Shown here one piece after another: positions 37,901-47,300 of a stretch of DNA of 64,000 nt; position 1 is the first letter of the stretch, and each line of letters begins with the position of its first letter. The notes under the pieces are model-generated. The model was given only the letters and a program-made list of their open reading frames with translations, had not been told where the DNA came from and did no database searches. The stretch covers positions 696,152 to 760,151 of the forward strand of contig NW_004797437.1 of NCBI RefSeq assembly GCF_000002075.1. Direction: 5' to 3'. Position numbers and translations under genes: made by a program. Source of the DNA: Aplysia californica. Lineage: Eukaryota > Mollusca > Gastropoda > Aplysiida > Aplysiidae.

Positions 37901-40900
37901 AAAAATAAAAGTAGGACCTACCAGTGGTGCTCTTCAACCACACTTATGTTCAACAGTCCAACTGACACAGAATCATAATCTACACATCTTTGCTGTCGCA
38001 AACAATCCATACAAGTCCAAATTTTGATAATTTTTTAATTTTTACACCCTCCTATTGCTCTAACAAAGGTGCACCATTCAACATAATCAAAATGCAGTTA
38101 AATGCTTGAGCTTATAATTTTCTTGCATTTCATGATTTCTGATAGGAACAACACTCAGGTGTAAAAAGTACCCAAACAGGCATAAGTGGATTGCTCGAGA
38201 CAGCAACGACACAGAACTACATACGGGGATGATAAGAAAAACGTTTTGTTTTTAATCCTAAACTCACAAAATTACAATTCAAAAAGCAATATTTCAGTCA
38301 CTAACATTATGAGAAATAAGTGATGTATGGCACAATTGTCAAATTATGATTAAAGGAAAAAAACCTCATAAAACCATGGATGAGCAGACTTTCATGAATA
38401 AACTAGTTAAACAGAGAGCATGCACGATAATCTTAAATGAACAATTCATGACCACAATTAACAGTAATACTTACTAAGTAGAATGCGTAAGTCATTGTCA
38501 AACTCTTCAAATGTGTCTGCTCCACGCATGAAAGCAGCATAGGTTCCCTCACAATACTCGTATACAGTCTGCATAGAGAAAATAGTTAACTTAGATGTAA
38601 CATATGACTGAAGATCAAGTTATTCATATCTTCCGCGTTCACAAAATCCTGTTCCATGACTGACATACAAAGCAACAGAAAGAACTGATTCTCATTTCCG
38701 GGTAATATTTTCAAAGCATCTAACCAGTCATAAAATCTGTGCTTCTTTTGCAAAATAACACAAGCATACTCCTGTCTAATGTTTTCACAAAACCTTGCCT
38801 AACAGCAGTGTTTCCGTTCCAAATTTAATTAGAAAAACTTTTGAGCTTGAGTAAGGAGATTTTTTAGTTTAAGCAGAGGTTTTACTGCGCTCGCAACTGC
38901 ATACGGTCATATGAGCGCCAAGGGGGGGATGTCAACAGAGAAGTCCTCACAGGGAATCAGACTTACTCTGCTCACCTCTATAGCTTCAACAACACAAAGT
39001 CTGCTTTGACTATCAAGGCACCCCGGAAATAGCGGGTCACAAGAGCGTGACAAACATACAAAAGAAATAGAGGAAAATGACAATAGTAAGGATCTGGAAA
39101 AAAAAAAGCAGCAGTTCCCTATTGTAGTTCAGGCACAGTTATGAGCATGACATTGTTGAATCAGCCCATTTACAATTCTACTCTGCATAAGACCATGTTA
39201 ATATCCCCAGGGAATGGCCTAAAGACACTTCAGTCAGTGGCACTGCCCCAGGGGGTGTTGAGTAAGGAGAAGCACATCAACACAGCAATTATCTTCAAAA
39301 GCCTAAAACGTGTAGAAAACAACATAAAGATAAAATAAACACATAAGAGATAACAAAAGTGAATTGAAAAAATTCACAAGATAGGACAAAGAGAGAGTGA
39401 CATGAATACAGAAGATGAGAAAAATACTGTATTCAACATAAATGCATAATGAGATGAGAAATACAGTGAGCAACATGAATACACAAGATGAGAAATACAA
39501 AGAACAAAATAAATTCACCAGATGAGAAAAACAAATAACAGATTATATAAATATGTACCTGATCTTCTGACTTCACATCAAACTCCTCTCCATTGGCATC
39601 CCCAAATATAAATGCATCAATTCCTCCTTGACTGGGGATGTTACCTGCCATCTGGAGAAGCATGGAAATCCTTGTCATTTCATGAGAAAAAGCAAACCCA
39701 AACTAAAGCTGGCTAAAATCTTGAGCACTTACCAGTGTCGTGTTACATTCCTTTCCTTTCTGTACGCTTTTACTTTTAGGGGACAGATCTCGGGAAACAA
39801 AGGGCTGAGAAAATCCTGACATCAAAGGAAGTTTCCTTGTTATCCAAGTGTTGCATTTGATGATGTTCTTGACTGTCTGTTGTGATACTGGGTATTAGAT
39901 ATTGTGAATCATGTACCAATAGAAAATTATTTGCGTATTTCTGCATTGTACGAGAACTAGCCATTGTAATCCAAATTATCCCATTGGGATCAATATAAAT
40001 GGGTTTTAAGGGAGTTTTAAAAAAAGGATTTCCGCAGTACAAAAAGGTACCTCGATGAGATCGAGCATCCAAATGAGAGCACCAAGCAAGTGTGGCCAGG
40101 TATGAGGACTCCCCACAGAGTAAAGGTACGTCTTCGACAAACTGAAAGGGTATGCCATCATCTTGAGCACCCGAGGCACCTCTTCCTCCATCTTTGTAGC
40201 CATCTTGTAGCCAGGATGAAGCTTGCTGTAGATAAACTGGAAAAAAGAATGCAACAGAAGGAGGATAAAGAATTTTGGAGGACATAACTCTGGCTCTGGC
40301 TGAAGGAAAGAAACAAATAGCTTAGGTTTCTTAAGTACAAGAGAAAAGGTAAGGATGGATATTTACGGGGGAGGGAATTTAGCCCTTTCAACACCATAAC
40401 GATGTTTCTGATATGTCAAACAATTTCAGATTCTTCCACAGCTTGACGTACCGGGGAAAGCAAAAGACATAATATTGAAAAGGTTAACTTTTAACTTCAG
40501 CTCAGGAGTGTTTAACAAACAAATTACTGATGAGTGACATAAAAATGAAACGATAATTACTTTTGAAAACTTAGAAGAAGCGCAAACTGGGTTTTTTTAA
40601 TATACATCAAATTTGTAGCCCTTTACCTATAACCTGTGCTTCCACCACCAGCTGAAGCTGAAAAGTAAGGAAAATTCTGCAGGGGGTCCAGGGGGCTAAG
40701 CGCCCGAAGAAAATGAAATTTATTGCTTTTAGAGGGTTGAAAATGGCATTTGGGAGCCTGTTAGAAGAGATTGCCTGCAAACCATAACATTTATTTTTTC
40801 ACCAACATTTTGTCCTGTTTCATTTCTTCACCAAGATCTACATAATATATTTCCATTGATGGCTATGTTTAAAAGCAGGTTCCCCTTCAACTGCTACTAT

Positions 40901-43900
40901 ATTTTAATTAATTTGTCATCGCACCATTGAAAGAAGGCCAACCTGGGTATAATGAATAGATATGTACCTTCACAATAGTTACCCGGCGTATACCCTAATT
41001 TTTCTTAAATTTCACGCCTGAATGTCGCATATCACAACCTCGGAATCCCACTTCAAATTATTCTTGACTTTAGTAGTTTTAGGCTGGTTTTAGAATAAAT
41101 TTCTTTCATCGTGGCCCTTATCACGTTTCCGTGCCGTAAAATCTTCGTATTGATCATTTCTCTAGATCTAGAAAAATTTGTAAAAAAGTTTCTTTCTGAC
41201 AGTAATTTTCTGGCTAAGATCACAAGTCAATTTACTTGATCAACGCACAGATCTTCCAGCCGCGGCAACAATCCGAAGATAGACAGACGGAATGAGGGAA
41301 TGATAGAAAGGAGGAAATTGGCACAAAAAGTTCGCCAGATTTTGATCAACCTACAGGTAAAAATGTACTGCCAACAAGCCAGCAATGAATGCATGGGGCA
41401 TAGCGGAATAATGGCCAATTGCAGGAAATGCGCCATCTGGCCGGTTTCTATAACATTAACTTATTACAGAGAGAATTACCATAAATATCCGTAACTTATA
41501 CTAGTACTAGACGATACGAAGGCGAGTACGGATCTTTTGCTACGGAATTTCGGTAGTCCTACTCTGTGGCAGCTTTTTACGGACGGAGTTGAAAAAGATG
41601 GAGGAACAAGTACGGAATTGGCAGAAAGTACGGATTTCCGTAAAAATACGGAAGAGTGGAAGCACTGTATAACAAAAGCTGTTGCCATTTCAATTCAAGG
41701 TAACCTTTGATGCCCACAAACTTATTCTTACAGATTAAGCATCTCTTGGCCATAGCTAGCTGTAACTGTAAATTAAAAGAGTGGGTCTCAGTTCCACAAA
41801 GACATTCTTTTAAATTTAAGTTACAAGAAAAAATAATAGTTATAGTTACATTGACGGCAACCTGCATAGAAACACAAAAGATTCTGTTTTCCTGTTTCAA
41901 TAATTAGAGGGATGGGAAAGGTAGAAAAGTCACTAATCAAAGCAAATGATAGAAGAAAAATACTCACAGCAAAAATCTTGAAGAAGTCCTTGCTTGTTGG
42001 AGAAACCAACAGTTTTTGCGAGACAGCATGAGGATAGTTGTTGGCCATAAGAAACTGAAACAGTTGCAATGAATTCTTCATGAGGTCAAAAGAGAATAAA
42101 AAGAGAAAAGCATACAAATCAATTTTTTTTAAACCTCTTCCATTAGAAGTATCTATATTCTATCAGAGGTAACAATGTCCCATCAGAACAATATTCTATC
42201 AAAGGTTACAATAATCCATTTAAAATAATAAAATATTCCATTACAAGTAACAGTATTACAGGAGCATTAACATTCTGTTGAAATAATTCTATCAGAGGTA
42301 ATCAGGAAACCAGCATTTGATCAGAAACAATATGTTCTTTTTCAAGTAACTTTATCAAAAGTAACAATATTCTATTAGAGGAACGTGTATTCTATCACAA
42401 ATAACAGCATTCTGTGAGAAGTAACAAAATGTTAATCTATGAAAGTCAACAAAGATTTTAAATTCAAATGTGAAGAAAAAGCCTGGTTGTAACATACGTG
42501 AACTATTATGTCTAGATTTCTTGAGCACGCATACCTCTAGTAACTGCCTTATACATTGATTGTGGTACTTTTTGTCAGAAATGGGACGTGGATCTTTCGG
42601 AACATCTGTCCTCCCACGAACTCCAATTCCACTTGAAGGACGTCTGTGTTTTAAAAAAAAACTATTTTAAACAACCCCACATATTAATGGTTAAATGGTG
42701 AAATGGTATAGGTATTTACGCCCCCTATCAACACTGTTAGGTTATTTAAGAGGCGGGACCTCAGAGTACAACATCCAACTCCGAAAAAACAGAGCAAAGT
42801 GGGAAATTTGTGTAAAGTGCCTTTCCTAAGGATACAACATCGGACCGAGCTGAGGCTCAAACCCCCCCCCGAACCCACAATCTCATGATTACGAGTCCGG
42901 TACCCTAGCCTCTAGGCCACCGACGCTACTACATTTTAATAGAAATCCTTAAATTAAGTTGCAAAAACTGACAGGATCAGGTGCCAAAAACTTTTGAACA
43001 GCTGTACCTGACACTGATAAATGTCGCGTGCACAAAGCGAACAAAAGAATAAAAGATATAAGACAAACAAGTGTTGAGATACAAACTTATAGATGTAGGT
43101 AAAAGCATGCATGGTGAGAACCCTAAAAATCACATTGTACTCGTACCATGCAGATATCCTTTCTTTAGCCAAAGTGACTCTCACGGGTGTCTAAAAATGA
43201 GTACATCTCTAACTCTGATAAGTCTCTGATAAAGACAGAAGTTTGTTGTCAATGATTAATGGATTTAATAAAAACAAGTCACTGAAAAGGAAGGACAGAC
43301 AGAATGATCAAAGGAATGAATGAATCTGAGGGCACAGCCATGGGACAAAAAGACTGATCTTCTCTCACCGATGGAAGCGCAAAATTTGTCAGTCATTCGC
43401 AATCCATAGCTCTTAGGTGACATTCATACTTTTCAGCCATATTCTAAAAGTAAGTTATTCACTAATACATCCATAAATACTTCCACCTGTCTTTAATCAA
43501 TTATAATTAGTGTGATGTAATGCTTTGTGTAATGACAGATGGCAAGTTGGTAAAACCGACACATTTATTCTACTCTATTCTGTACATTGTTTTGTCTGTG
43601 CAACATCTAGGGATGGTACAGAAAAAAAACTCCCAACAAATCCCCCAGATACTTTTCTCAACATGAACTCCATAACAACCAAGCTGTAATAAAAGCTTGA
43701 ACACTGAATGGAAGCAACACAATTACATGACCTAGAAAAAGAAAAATAATAAAACATAATATTTTCTGTAAAATCTTTTACGCAGCATCAATTCTCCTTG
43801 ACCACAATTTCCCATCATCTTACATTGCTGTGTAAAACCAGTACTTTCCTTACCCCGATTTAGGCAAAAAAGACAACTGACTTCCTCCAGGCTTGTAACT

Positions 43901-44077
43901 GCTCACACCAATGGAACTTCGTGGTGCAAATGACAAACTCCTACTCTTTGTTTTGTCTTTTCCCTGAGTTGACTTCCGTCCACCGCGTTGACTCGTGTTG
44001 CTGTTTTCGTGACGGACTCGGAGTGGAGCCCCTGATGCCAAAGACGGCCTTCCTCCACCAAACGACGACTTCCTCAT
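26037..44077 (-). CDS. NDC80: Kinetochore protein NDC80/HEC1, complete, 15 coding exons
   Basis: Exons in transcript order: 44077-43854, 42643-42535, 42054-41968, 40236-40051, 39651-39559, 38568-38475, 37048-36960, 36177-36033, 34256-34051, 30623-30477, 29444-29355, 28479-28387, 27902-27763, 27115-27013, 26168-26037. All are GT-AG and in phase, 645 codons plus stop (human 642). NDC80 is the microtubule-binding arm of the Ndc80 complex at outer kinetochores. Residues 1-90 are a basic Ser/Arg-rich tail (MRKSSFGGGRPSLASG), where Aurora B acts in known homologs. Residues about 91-205 form the calponin-homology head (KDPRPISD, QCIRQLLE, FLMANNYPHAV, EEEVPRVLKMMAYPFSLSK, GSPHTWPHLLGALIW). The rest is heptad-rich coiled coil with a break near exon 10 (DFRLFAGFSADIVGKFE), matching the loop region. 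The first Met in frame is at 44077; an acceptor at 44113-44112 implies an untranslated first exon upstream. Confidence 0.95.
26205..26320 (+). repeat. Dispersed repeat family A, subfamily with GTTACAAGAGAGTAAC tail
   Basis: TTTACAGCACTTGCAACAC, then AATAAGGTCATATAAATGC, followed by GCGTTACAAGATAGTAAC and a GGATGATAGATGTT block. Same body as 27550-27690 and 37527-37710. In NDC80 intron 14. Confidence 0.65.
27146..27245 (-). repeat. SINE fragment (same family as 42690-42928)
   Basis: AAAGGTTTAATGTCCCTGAG, GAGGTGGGACCTC and GGACCAAGCCAAATAGG match, in order, the parts of the SINE copies at 35220 and 42690. The tRNA-like head is missing. In NDC80 intron 13, just upstream of exon 14. Confidence 0.55.
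27550..27690 (+). repeat. Dispersed repeat family A, second copy of the short-tail subfamily
   Basis: GAGTTTTACGGCACTTGCAA, AATAAGGTCATATATGCGCC, then TGTTACAAGAGAGTAATAAA and GGACGATAGATGTTCGATG. In NDC80 intron 13. Confidence 0.65.
28967..28992. repeat. C26 homopolymer
   Basis: Pure C tract in NDC80 intron 11; G-quadruplex potential on the minus (transcribed-sense) strand. Confidence 0.85.
29760..30165 (+). repeat. Dispersed repeat family A, long subfamily, copy 1
   Basis: Head GGTTTTACGGGGCTCGCAAA with GCATAAGGTCATATAAATGC, then GATGTCAACAGAGAAGTCC, GGCACCCCGGAAATAGCGGG, AGTTATGAGCAAGACATCG and the terminal ACACTTCAGTCAGTAGCACC. Full copies also lie at 34674-35067 (inverted) and 38868-39260. 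The head contains complementary GGCGCTC/GAGCGCC arms in the better-preserved copies. No open frame, no TIR and no poly(A) were recognised, so class is unknown. In NDC80 intron 10. Confidence 0.8.
30838..31234 (+). mobile_element. TIR element, family GGTATCGAATA, diverged copy
   Basis: Aligns along nearly its whole length with 35419-35888 (for example CCAGAATCTAGATATC, GGCAAATTACCCTCAGTA, TTTGGACCACTTGTCC). It ends TATTCGATACTTTAG at 31221-31235; the left end GGTATCTAGCCCCCC is eroded. In NDC80 intron 9. Confidence 0.65.
32359..32458. other. Assembly gap of 100 N
   Basis: Exactly 100 N, the usual placeholder for unknown size. It is bordered by a G run on the left and an (ATC)n run on the right, so the gap probably lies in low-complexity DNA. 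It is in NDC80 intron 9, about 240 bp before the TMIE exon, and may hide an upstream TMIE exon. Confidence 0.98.
32459..32640 (-). mobile_element. LINE 3' tail fragment with (GAT)n end
   Basis: Minus-strand frames encode TTGNTWNNIKREAQERG, then VADILVDGEKRNDNDDDDD, where the Asp run is the (GAT)n tract itself. It matches the fragment at 15585-15750. Simple GAT/ATG tails are typical of RTE-like LINEs. Truncated by the gap. Confidence 0.55.
32636..32701 (+). repeat. 31-bp tandem duplication of the TMIE splice acceptor with CRE palindrome
   Basis: TTGTGATGACGTCATCTG plus TTTCTTCCACCAG occurs twice head to tail, ending at 32670 and 32701. Each unit contains TGACGTCA, the full CRE palindrome, and a usable acceptor. 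Using the first acceptor would add 31 nt and shift the frame. Confidence 0.85.
32702..32845 (+). CDS. TMIE: TMIE (transmembrane inner ear) homolog, single exon seen, antisense in NDC80 intron 9
   Basis: The exon begins after tttcttccaccag and ends gccag|gtaagtt. Read from 32704 it encodes VIVCCCHDFRVPRTRHEI, ENYRKCMMNKQYLQILER and RPDELLRKQP, 47 codons with a split codon at each end. From memory, human TMIE has [20 protein letters not shown], then KMYTDKLETVPPLNEL, at the matching place. The RVPRTRxEIExxY block just after a hydrophobic Cys-rich segment is diagnostic of this small family. TMIE is a membrane subunit of the TMC mechanotransduction complex. The membrane-spanning exon should lie upstream and the Lys-rich tail downstream; I found neither, and the N gap is close. 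No stop codon interrupts the exon, and both splice sites look functional, so a real gene is more likely than a pseudogene. Confidence 0.8.
32999..33431. mobile_element. Complete 433-bp pogo/Tigger-like MITE
   Basis: It starts CAGTGGAAACC and ends GGTTTCCACTG, with TA on each side (32997-32998 and 33432-33433). CAGTGGAAACC-type ends with TA duplication are characteristic of pogo/Tigger elements of the Tc1/mariner superfamily. Next to each end lie AACAGGGAT-type repeats in both orientations. No transposase. In NDC80 intron 9, 150 bp after the TMIE exon. A (CA)n run (about 32930-32990) precedes it. Confidence 0.82.
34674..35067 (-). repeat. Dispersed repeat family A, long subfamily, inverted copy
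   Basis: Reverse-strand copy of 29760-30165. It begins (minus strand) at TAGAGGTTTTACGGCGCTTG and ends at GGCACCGCCCCGGGG. In NDC80 intron 8. Confidence 0.8.
35220..35912 (-). repeat. tRNA-derived SINE split by a later TIR element
   Basis: 35220-35418 holds the body (GTGCCTTTCCAGGACACAAC, GGGCTAGAACCCCTGAGTCC) and 35889-35912 the rest of the tRNA-like head (GGTAGGCTACCAACGCCAC). Compared with the uninterrupted copy at 42690-42928, the 470 bp between them are an insertion. Confidence 0.75.
35419..35888. mobile_element. 470-bp TIR element inserted in a SINE
   Basis: Perfect 15-bp TIR GTAAGGTATCGAATA / TATTCGATACCTTAC. C-rich blocks sit just inside each end (35434-35442 and 35865-35873). The target duplication could not be fixed, because the host SINE is itself variable there. 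A diverged sister lies at 30838-31234 in the same gene. Confidence 0.8.
36385..36560 (+). repeat. tRNA-derived SINE, second family
   Basis: GCCGGTGTTTGTGGTGCAAT resembles the A-box end and GACATGAGTTCAATTCCCAT the B box of a tRNA-like head; the body contains CATCCGTCTGCTGGGACG, also in the copy at 7415-7575. In NDC80 intron 7. Confidence 0.6.
37527..37710 (+). repeat. Dispersed repeat family A, short-tail subfamily, best preserved copy
   Basis: TTTTACGGCGCTCGCAACTG then CATAAGGTCATATGAGCGCC, so GGCGCTC and GAGCGCC can pair as a 7-bp stem around a 20-base loop. The tail is GTGTTACAAGAGAGTAACAC. In NDC80 intron 6. Confidence 0.75.
38868..39260 (+). repeat. Dispersed repeat family A, long subfamily, copy 3
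   Basis: Head AGGTTTTACTGCGCTCGCAA with CATACGGTCATATGAGCGCC, then the same body and terminal ACACTTCAGTCAGTGGCACT as copy 1. In NDC80 intron 5. Confidence 0.8.
42690..42928 (-). repeat. tRNA-derived SINE, uninterrupted copy
   Basis: On the minus strand the head AGCGTCGGTGGCCTAGAGGC carries an A box, followed by a B-box region whose end has expanded into a G run; the body is GTTGTATCCTTAGGAAAGGC then ACTTTACACAAATTTCCCAC. Fragments of the same family lie at 24222, 27146 and 35220. In NDC80 intron 1. Confidence 0.7.
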
Positions 44078-44189
44078 ATTCTTCTCAGCTTCCCACACTA
44101 TTAATAATGACCTAAAGGAACAAAGATAAATTTTTTAAAGTGTAAGCTAAAGAAGAACAAAAAAGGGGGGTGGGGGTTAACAATCAATA

Positions 44190-44350
44190 ATTTGATGTTT
44201 TGCAATTAGGTTAGGTTTGAAATTTTTTTGTCATAAAAATGATTTGCAAGTTTTAGTGGTCATATATGTGTGTTCTGCAGCAAAAATTACTGCAGTTTGA
44301 CCTCCAAATCAGAGCATCTGAGCGAGGGAGTGAAAGTAAATCTTTACCTT
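44190..44350 (+). repeat. Dispersed repeat family B, copy 1
   Basis: TTTGATGTTTTGCAATTAGG, TTCTGCAGCAAAAATTACTG and GAGGGAGTGAAAGTAAA recur at 50605-50777 and at 52018-52138 plus 52895-52935. The copies are in direct orientation. Borders and class unknown. Confidence 0.6.
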
Positions 44351-44819
44351 ATATCAAAATCTTAATTTAGTGTCTCAGCTAAGTTTACAAGTAGACAAGG
44401 CCTAAGTTGGCCTAGTCTTCAGTGAGTAGGGCTGGGCAAGATGAAATGTCTAGCCTTCCACTTCTAGACTTTTGTGACCAGTTTGAGTAAAATAAAGAGA
44501 AGCACATCAGCACCATTTAGGCCTATGTAACATTCAAATAACAACAGTGCAGAAAAAGGCAACACAGATATTAGATCCCATGAAGCTACAGAAAGCACCT
44601 AGCACACCTCTGTGATTGGCCCTTCGGAGAAATAGAGCTGGCCAGAAAAAAAGACCTAAATCTAGATCTACTCATGCCAGTTGGCACCCTCCTACCGATA
44701 TATGGCGGATTATCCCCAATATATTATACTCCTAGTCAGTCCAAAGAATACCAGTCATTTCGTCACACCGGTGTAGTCAAGACGTCACAGTCATCTCGTC
44801 ACACTCCAAATCCACATGG

Positions 44820-45200
44820 TTGAATGGAGACGGTCATTTCATAGCACACTCGCGAACATCAAACATGCATTGTCATGATGGAAATTGCTCACGATTTTTG
44901 GGAGAGGGTTGTAAGGGTTGGGGCTGTGTGTGGAAGGATGGGAGGGGGCGGCTGTACGAGTCGTCGAGCCCACCTGATCAGCTACACCGTTCATTAATAT
45001 GTAGGCCTATTGACAATGAAATCTATCGAGTCAGATCAACAACACTTTTAAGTATTATTGGCGAAAGGTGTGGTTGGCAAGATCATATTAGTTATGTTAG
45101 AAATAAATTAGAATAGAAATTAATGTACGGTACTGCAATTTTGCTGAAAGCTAGACCCTTACTTTCAAACAAAGCCTTATTAACTCTTTACCAGACATTA
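44820..45200 (+). mobile_element. LINE reverse-transcriptase fragment, CR1/L2-like (plus strand)
   Basis: Frames give IIGERCGWQDHISYVRNKLE, then pieces of KLDPYFQTKPY and a TLYQTLSF-like stretch. This follows the LGIxIDxxLxWxxHIxxVxxKI...KARPLLSxxxLxTLY pattern of CR1/L2-group polymerases. The region is present in reverse orientation at 57240-57600. Multiple stops and frame changes. Confidence 0.65.
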
Positions 45201-45279
45201 TCGTTTCAAAGTGATTATTTCTCCGAATGCTCAGGAAAATAAACTTCATCTCTATTTCTCCGACCTGTTTCCGATATCG

Positions 45280-45640
45280 AGATTTTGGGGTCATTAGCGA
45301 GATTTAGGCGTCATCTCTCCTTCTGCCATTCTGCGAGGACTGGGAAGAAGCTTTTTTTGCATCGAATTCAATTTCTAGAGATTTAAAAATTTTTTTAATG
45401 TCTGAATATTCACATACTTCAGTTGTGATTGGGGCCACGTACCCGGCTATACTTCATTTGAAAATGCATTCAAAGGGTACTGCCAGAATTTGCATTTAGT
45501 CACCCCTAAATCTAAAGCAAAAACCAAAATCCTTCACGTAAACAAAAAAAAATCCCTTCACGCCCCCGTTCACACCTTACACACGCGAGCCACTCCATTC
45601 GCAAATTATAAACAAATCTCGAGAATGGAAACCGTGCAGA
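45280..45640 (+). repeat. Dispersed repeat family C, copy 1
   Basis: GCATCGAATTCAATTTCTAG, ATACTTCAGTTGTGATTGGG, CTATACTTCATTTGAAAATG and CATTTAGTCACCCCTAAA line up in the same order with 58650-59230 on the same strand. Confidence 0.7.
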
Positions 45641-45779
45641 GAACGAAGTGACTATTCGAATAGACAAAAATTATATTCGGACTCTGAATTGAGCCCAGCA
45701 TGACGTCTGTTCCAACTTCCAACCTCCAACCCTTGTTCCTAAATATTTCCAGTATAAATTAAGAAAATTGTTCGCCTTT

Positions 45780-46038
45780 TCTCCATTATAGGCCTTGATA
45801 ACAATCGAGACGTGAGTTTAAATATCCAGTTACTAGGTCTATTTAAACTGGCCCTCCGTGCATCATTAGTATGAACAGAACAACAAAGTTGAGTCAACTT
45901 TGCCCCAGGCAAAGTTAATTATGTCGACCAATGAGACTGCGCATAGCGATCACGCACTCTCGGCCTGCTGTGGGAAGAGGTGTTGGTAAGAGGCCACGGC
46001 TGTCGATTGTGTGCGATGTGATTTTAAAAAAAAATTAA
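45780..46038 (+). repeat. Inverted duplication, left part of arm 1
   Basis: GGCAAAGTTAATTATGTCGACCA-type sequence, AGAGGTGTTGGTAAGAGG and GCTGTCGATTGTGTGCGATG match the reverse complement of 49640-49900. The arm continues after the inserted TIR element at 47151-47300. Confidence 0.8.
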
Positions 46039-46047
46039 TTACAGAAA

Positions 46048-47141
46048 CGGAGTGTCTACGTACATGGTAACTGGGCACCTAGTCTCAGTATCTACGTACA
46101 CGGTAACTGGGCACCTAGTCTCAGTATCTACGTACATGGTAACCGGAATGAAAATAAATCAATATTTGTCCTGTGCTGTCACTTGCTGAAAAAAAAGAGT
46201 TGTACAAGCGTCTTGTCGGGCTTGCCACTGTGACCGGTCAGTGAACCTGTGCGTGCGCATCACATTGTGAGTCCCCGCTTGGGGTCACCAAAGTTCATTC
46301 AAAGTATGTGCACTGCAAAGTATAGGGCTCCGGAATAGGGGGATTATTTATTTTTTTAAAAGGTCAGTCAGGGGAGGGGTGGGGATGAAGGCAACACCGG
46401 ATGACAAAAACTGAACTTGGAGTTCTGAACTGCCTGGTTACCGTGTTCGTGACATTGAGACTACGTACCCGGTTGCCGGTTACCATGTACGTAGATATTG
46501 AGGCTACATGCCCGGTTACCGTGTACATGACACTGAGACTACGTACCCGGTTGCCGGTTACCATGTACGTAGATATTGAGGCTACATGCCCGGTTACCGT
46601 GTACATGACACTGAGACTACGTGCCCGGTTGCCGTGTACGTAGATATTGAGGCTACATGCCCGGTTACCGTGTACATGACACTGAGACTACGTGCCCGGT
46701 TGCCGGTTACCATGTACGTAGATATTGAGGCTACATGCCCGGTTACCGTGTACATGACACTGAGACTACGTGCCCGGTTGCCGTGTACGTAGATATTGAG
46801 GCTACATGCCCGGTTACCGTGTACATGACACTGAGACTACGTGCCCGGTTGCCGGTTACCGTGTACGTAGATATTGAGGCTACATGCCCGGTTACCGTGT
46901 ACATGACACTGAGACTAAGTGCCCGGTTGCCGTGTACGTAGATATTGAGGCTACATGCCCGGTTACCGTGTACATGACACTGAGACTACGTGCCCGGTTG
47001 CCGGTTACCGTGTACGTAGATATTGAGGCTACATGCCCGGTTACCGTGTACATGACACTGAGACTACGTGCCCGGTTGCCGGTTACCGTGTACGTAGACA
47101 CTGAGACTAGGTGCCCAGTTACCGTGTACGTAGACAATCCG
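46048..47141. mobile_element. 1,094-bp TIR element with 9-bp target duplication and internal higher-order minisatellite
   Basis: Flanked by TTACAGAAA at 46039-46047 and 47142-47150. Left end CGGAGTGTCTACGTACATGG; reverse-complemented right end CGGATTGTCTACGTACACGG, with further similarity inward. The reverse-orientation sister sequence at 49633-49641 holds a single TTTCTGTAA, the empty site. The left arm has about 2.5 copies of a ~35-bp unit (GTATCTACGTACACGGTAAC); the right arm has about 20 copies as an array (46430-47135). Between lies about 290 bp of unique sequence. A 9-bp duplication with long, repeated ends suggests a Mutator-like element, but no transposase is present. Open frames in the array are repeat artefacts. 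Confidence 0.85.
46430..47135 (+). repeat. Minisatellite with alternating 78- and 71-bp units (149-bp higher-order repeat)
   Basis: Starts of GGCTACATGCCCGG fall at 46502, 46580, 46651, 46729, 46800, 46878, 46949 and 47027, so spacings are 78, 71, 78, 71, 78, 71, 78. The longer unit has an extra GGTTACC after GGTTGCC. Each unit consists of two related ~36-bp halves, one with ATGACACTGAGACTA and one with GTAGATATTGAGGCTA, both derived from the repeat in the element's own ends. Confidence 0.92.
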
Positions 47142-47150
47142 TTACAGAAA

Positions 47151-47300
47151 AACTATAACACAACAAAATGAAATTAAATATGTGGAAAGACAAATGGTGG
47201 TGGAAGTAATGATGATGTTGTAGTGGTGGTGGAAAGTGAGTTGTCGGTTACCGTGTACTTACATTACTGCCATTGGGCAAAGAGAGTGCAGTCTTTTGGC
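47151..47300 (+). repeat. Inverted duplication, right part of arm 1
   Basis: ATGTGGAAAGACAAATGGTG, GAGTTGTCGGTTACCGTGTA and GAGTGCAGTCTTTTGGC match the reverse complement of 49490-49630. Together with 45780-46038 this rebuilds an uninterrupted arm of about 400 bp once the TIR element is removed. Confidence 0.8.

Noticed and set aside
40006-40397. Alternative frames over 40.05-40.24 kb as a separate gene
   Set aside because: NDC80 exon 4 accounts for the region with CH-domain identity and correct splice sites.
41300-41356. Plus-strand exon ending at a gt after 41356
   Set aside because: There is no convincing acceptor, no family match and no link to TMIE; it is probably a chance open segment in NDC80 intron 3.
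42690-42928. A functional tRNA gene
   Set aside because: The head has A- and B-like boxes but no matching acceptor stem, the B box is disrupted by a G run, and the body is a repeat present in other copies.
46430-47135. CRISPR array
   Set aside because: There are no variable spacers, the units are contiguous, and the genome is clearly animal.
46401-47171. Repeated open frames (CPVTVYMTLRLRARLP units) as a repetitive protein
   Set aside because: They follow the 149-bp array, which is not a multiple of three, so each frame ends and restarts. They are by-products of the minisatellite.
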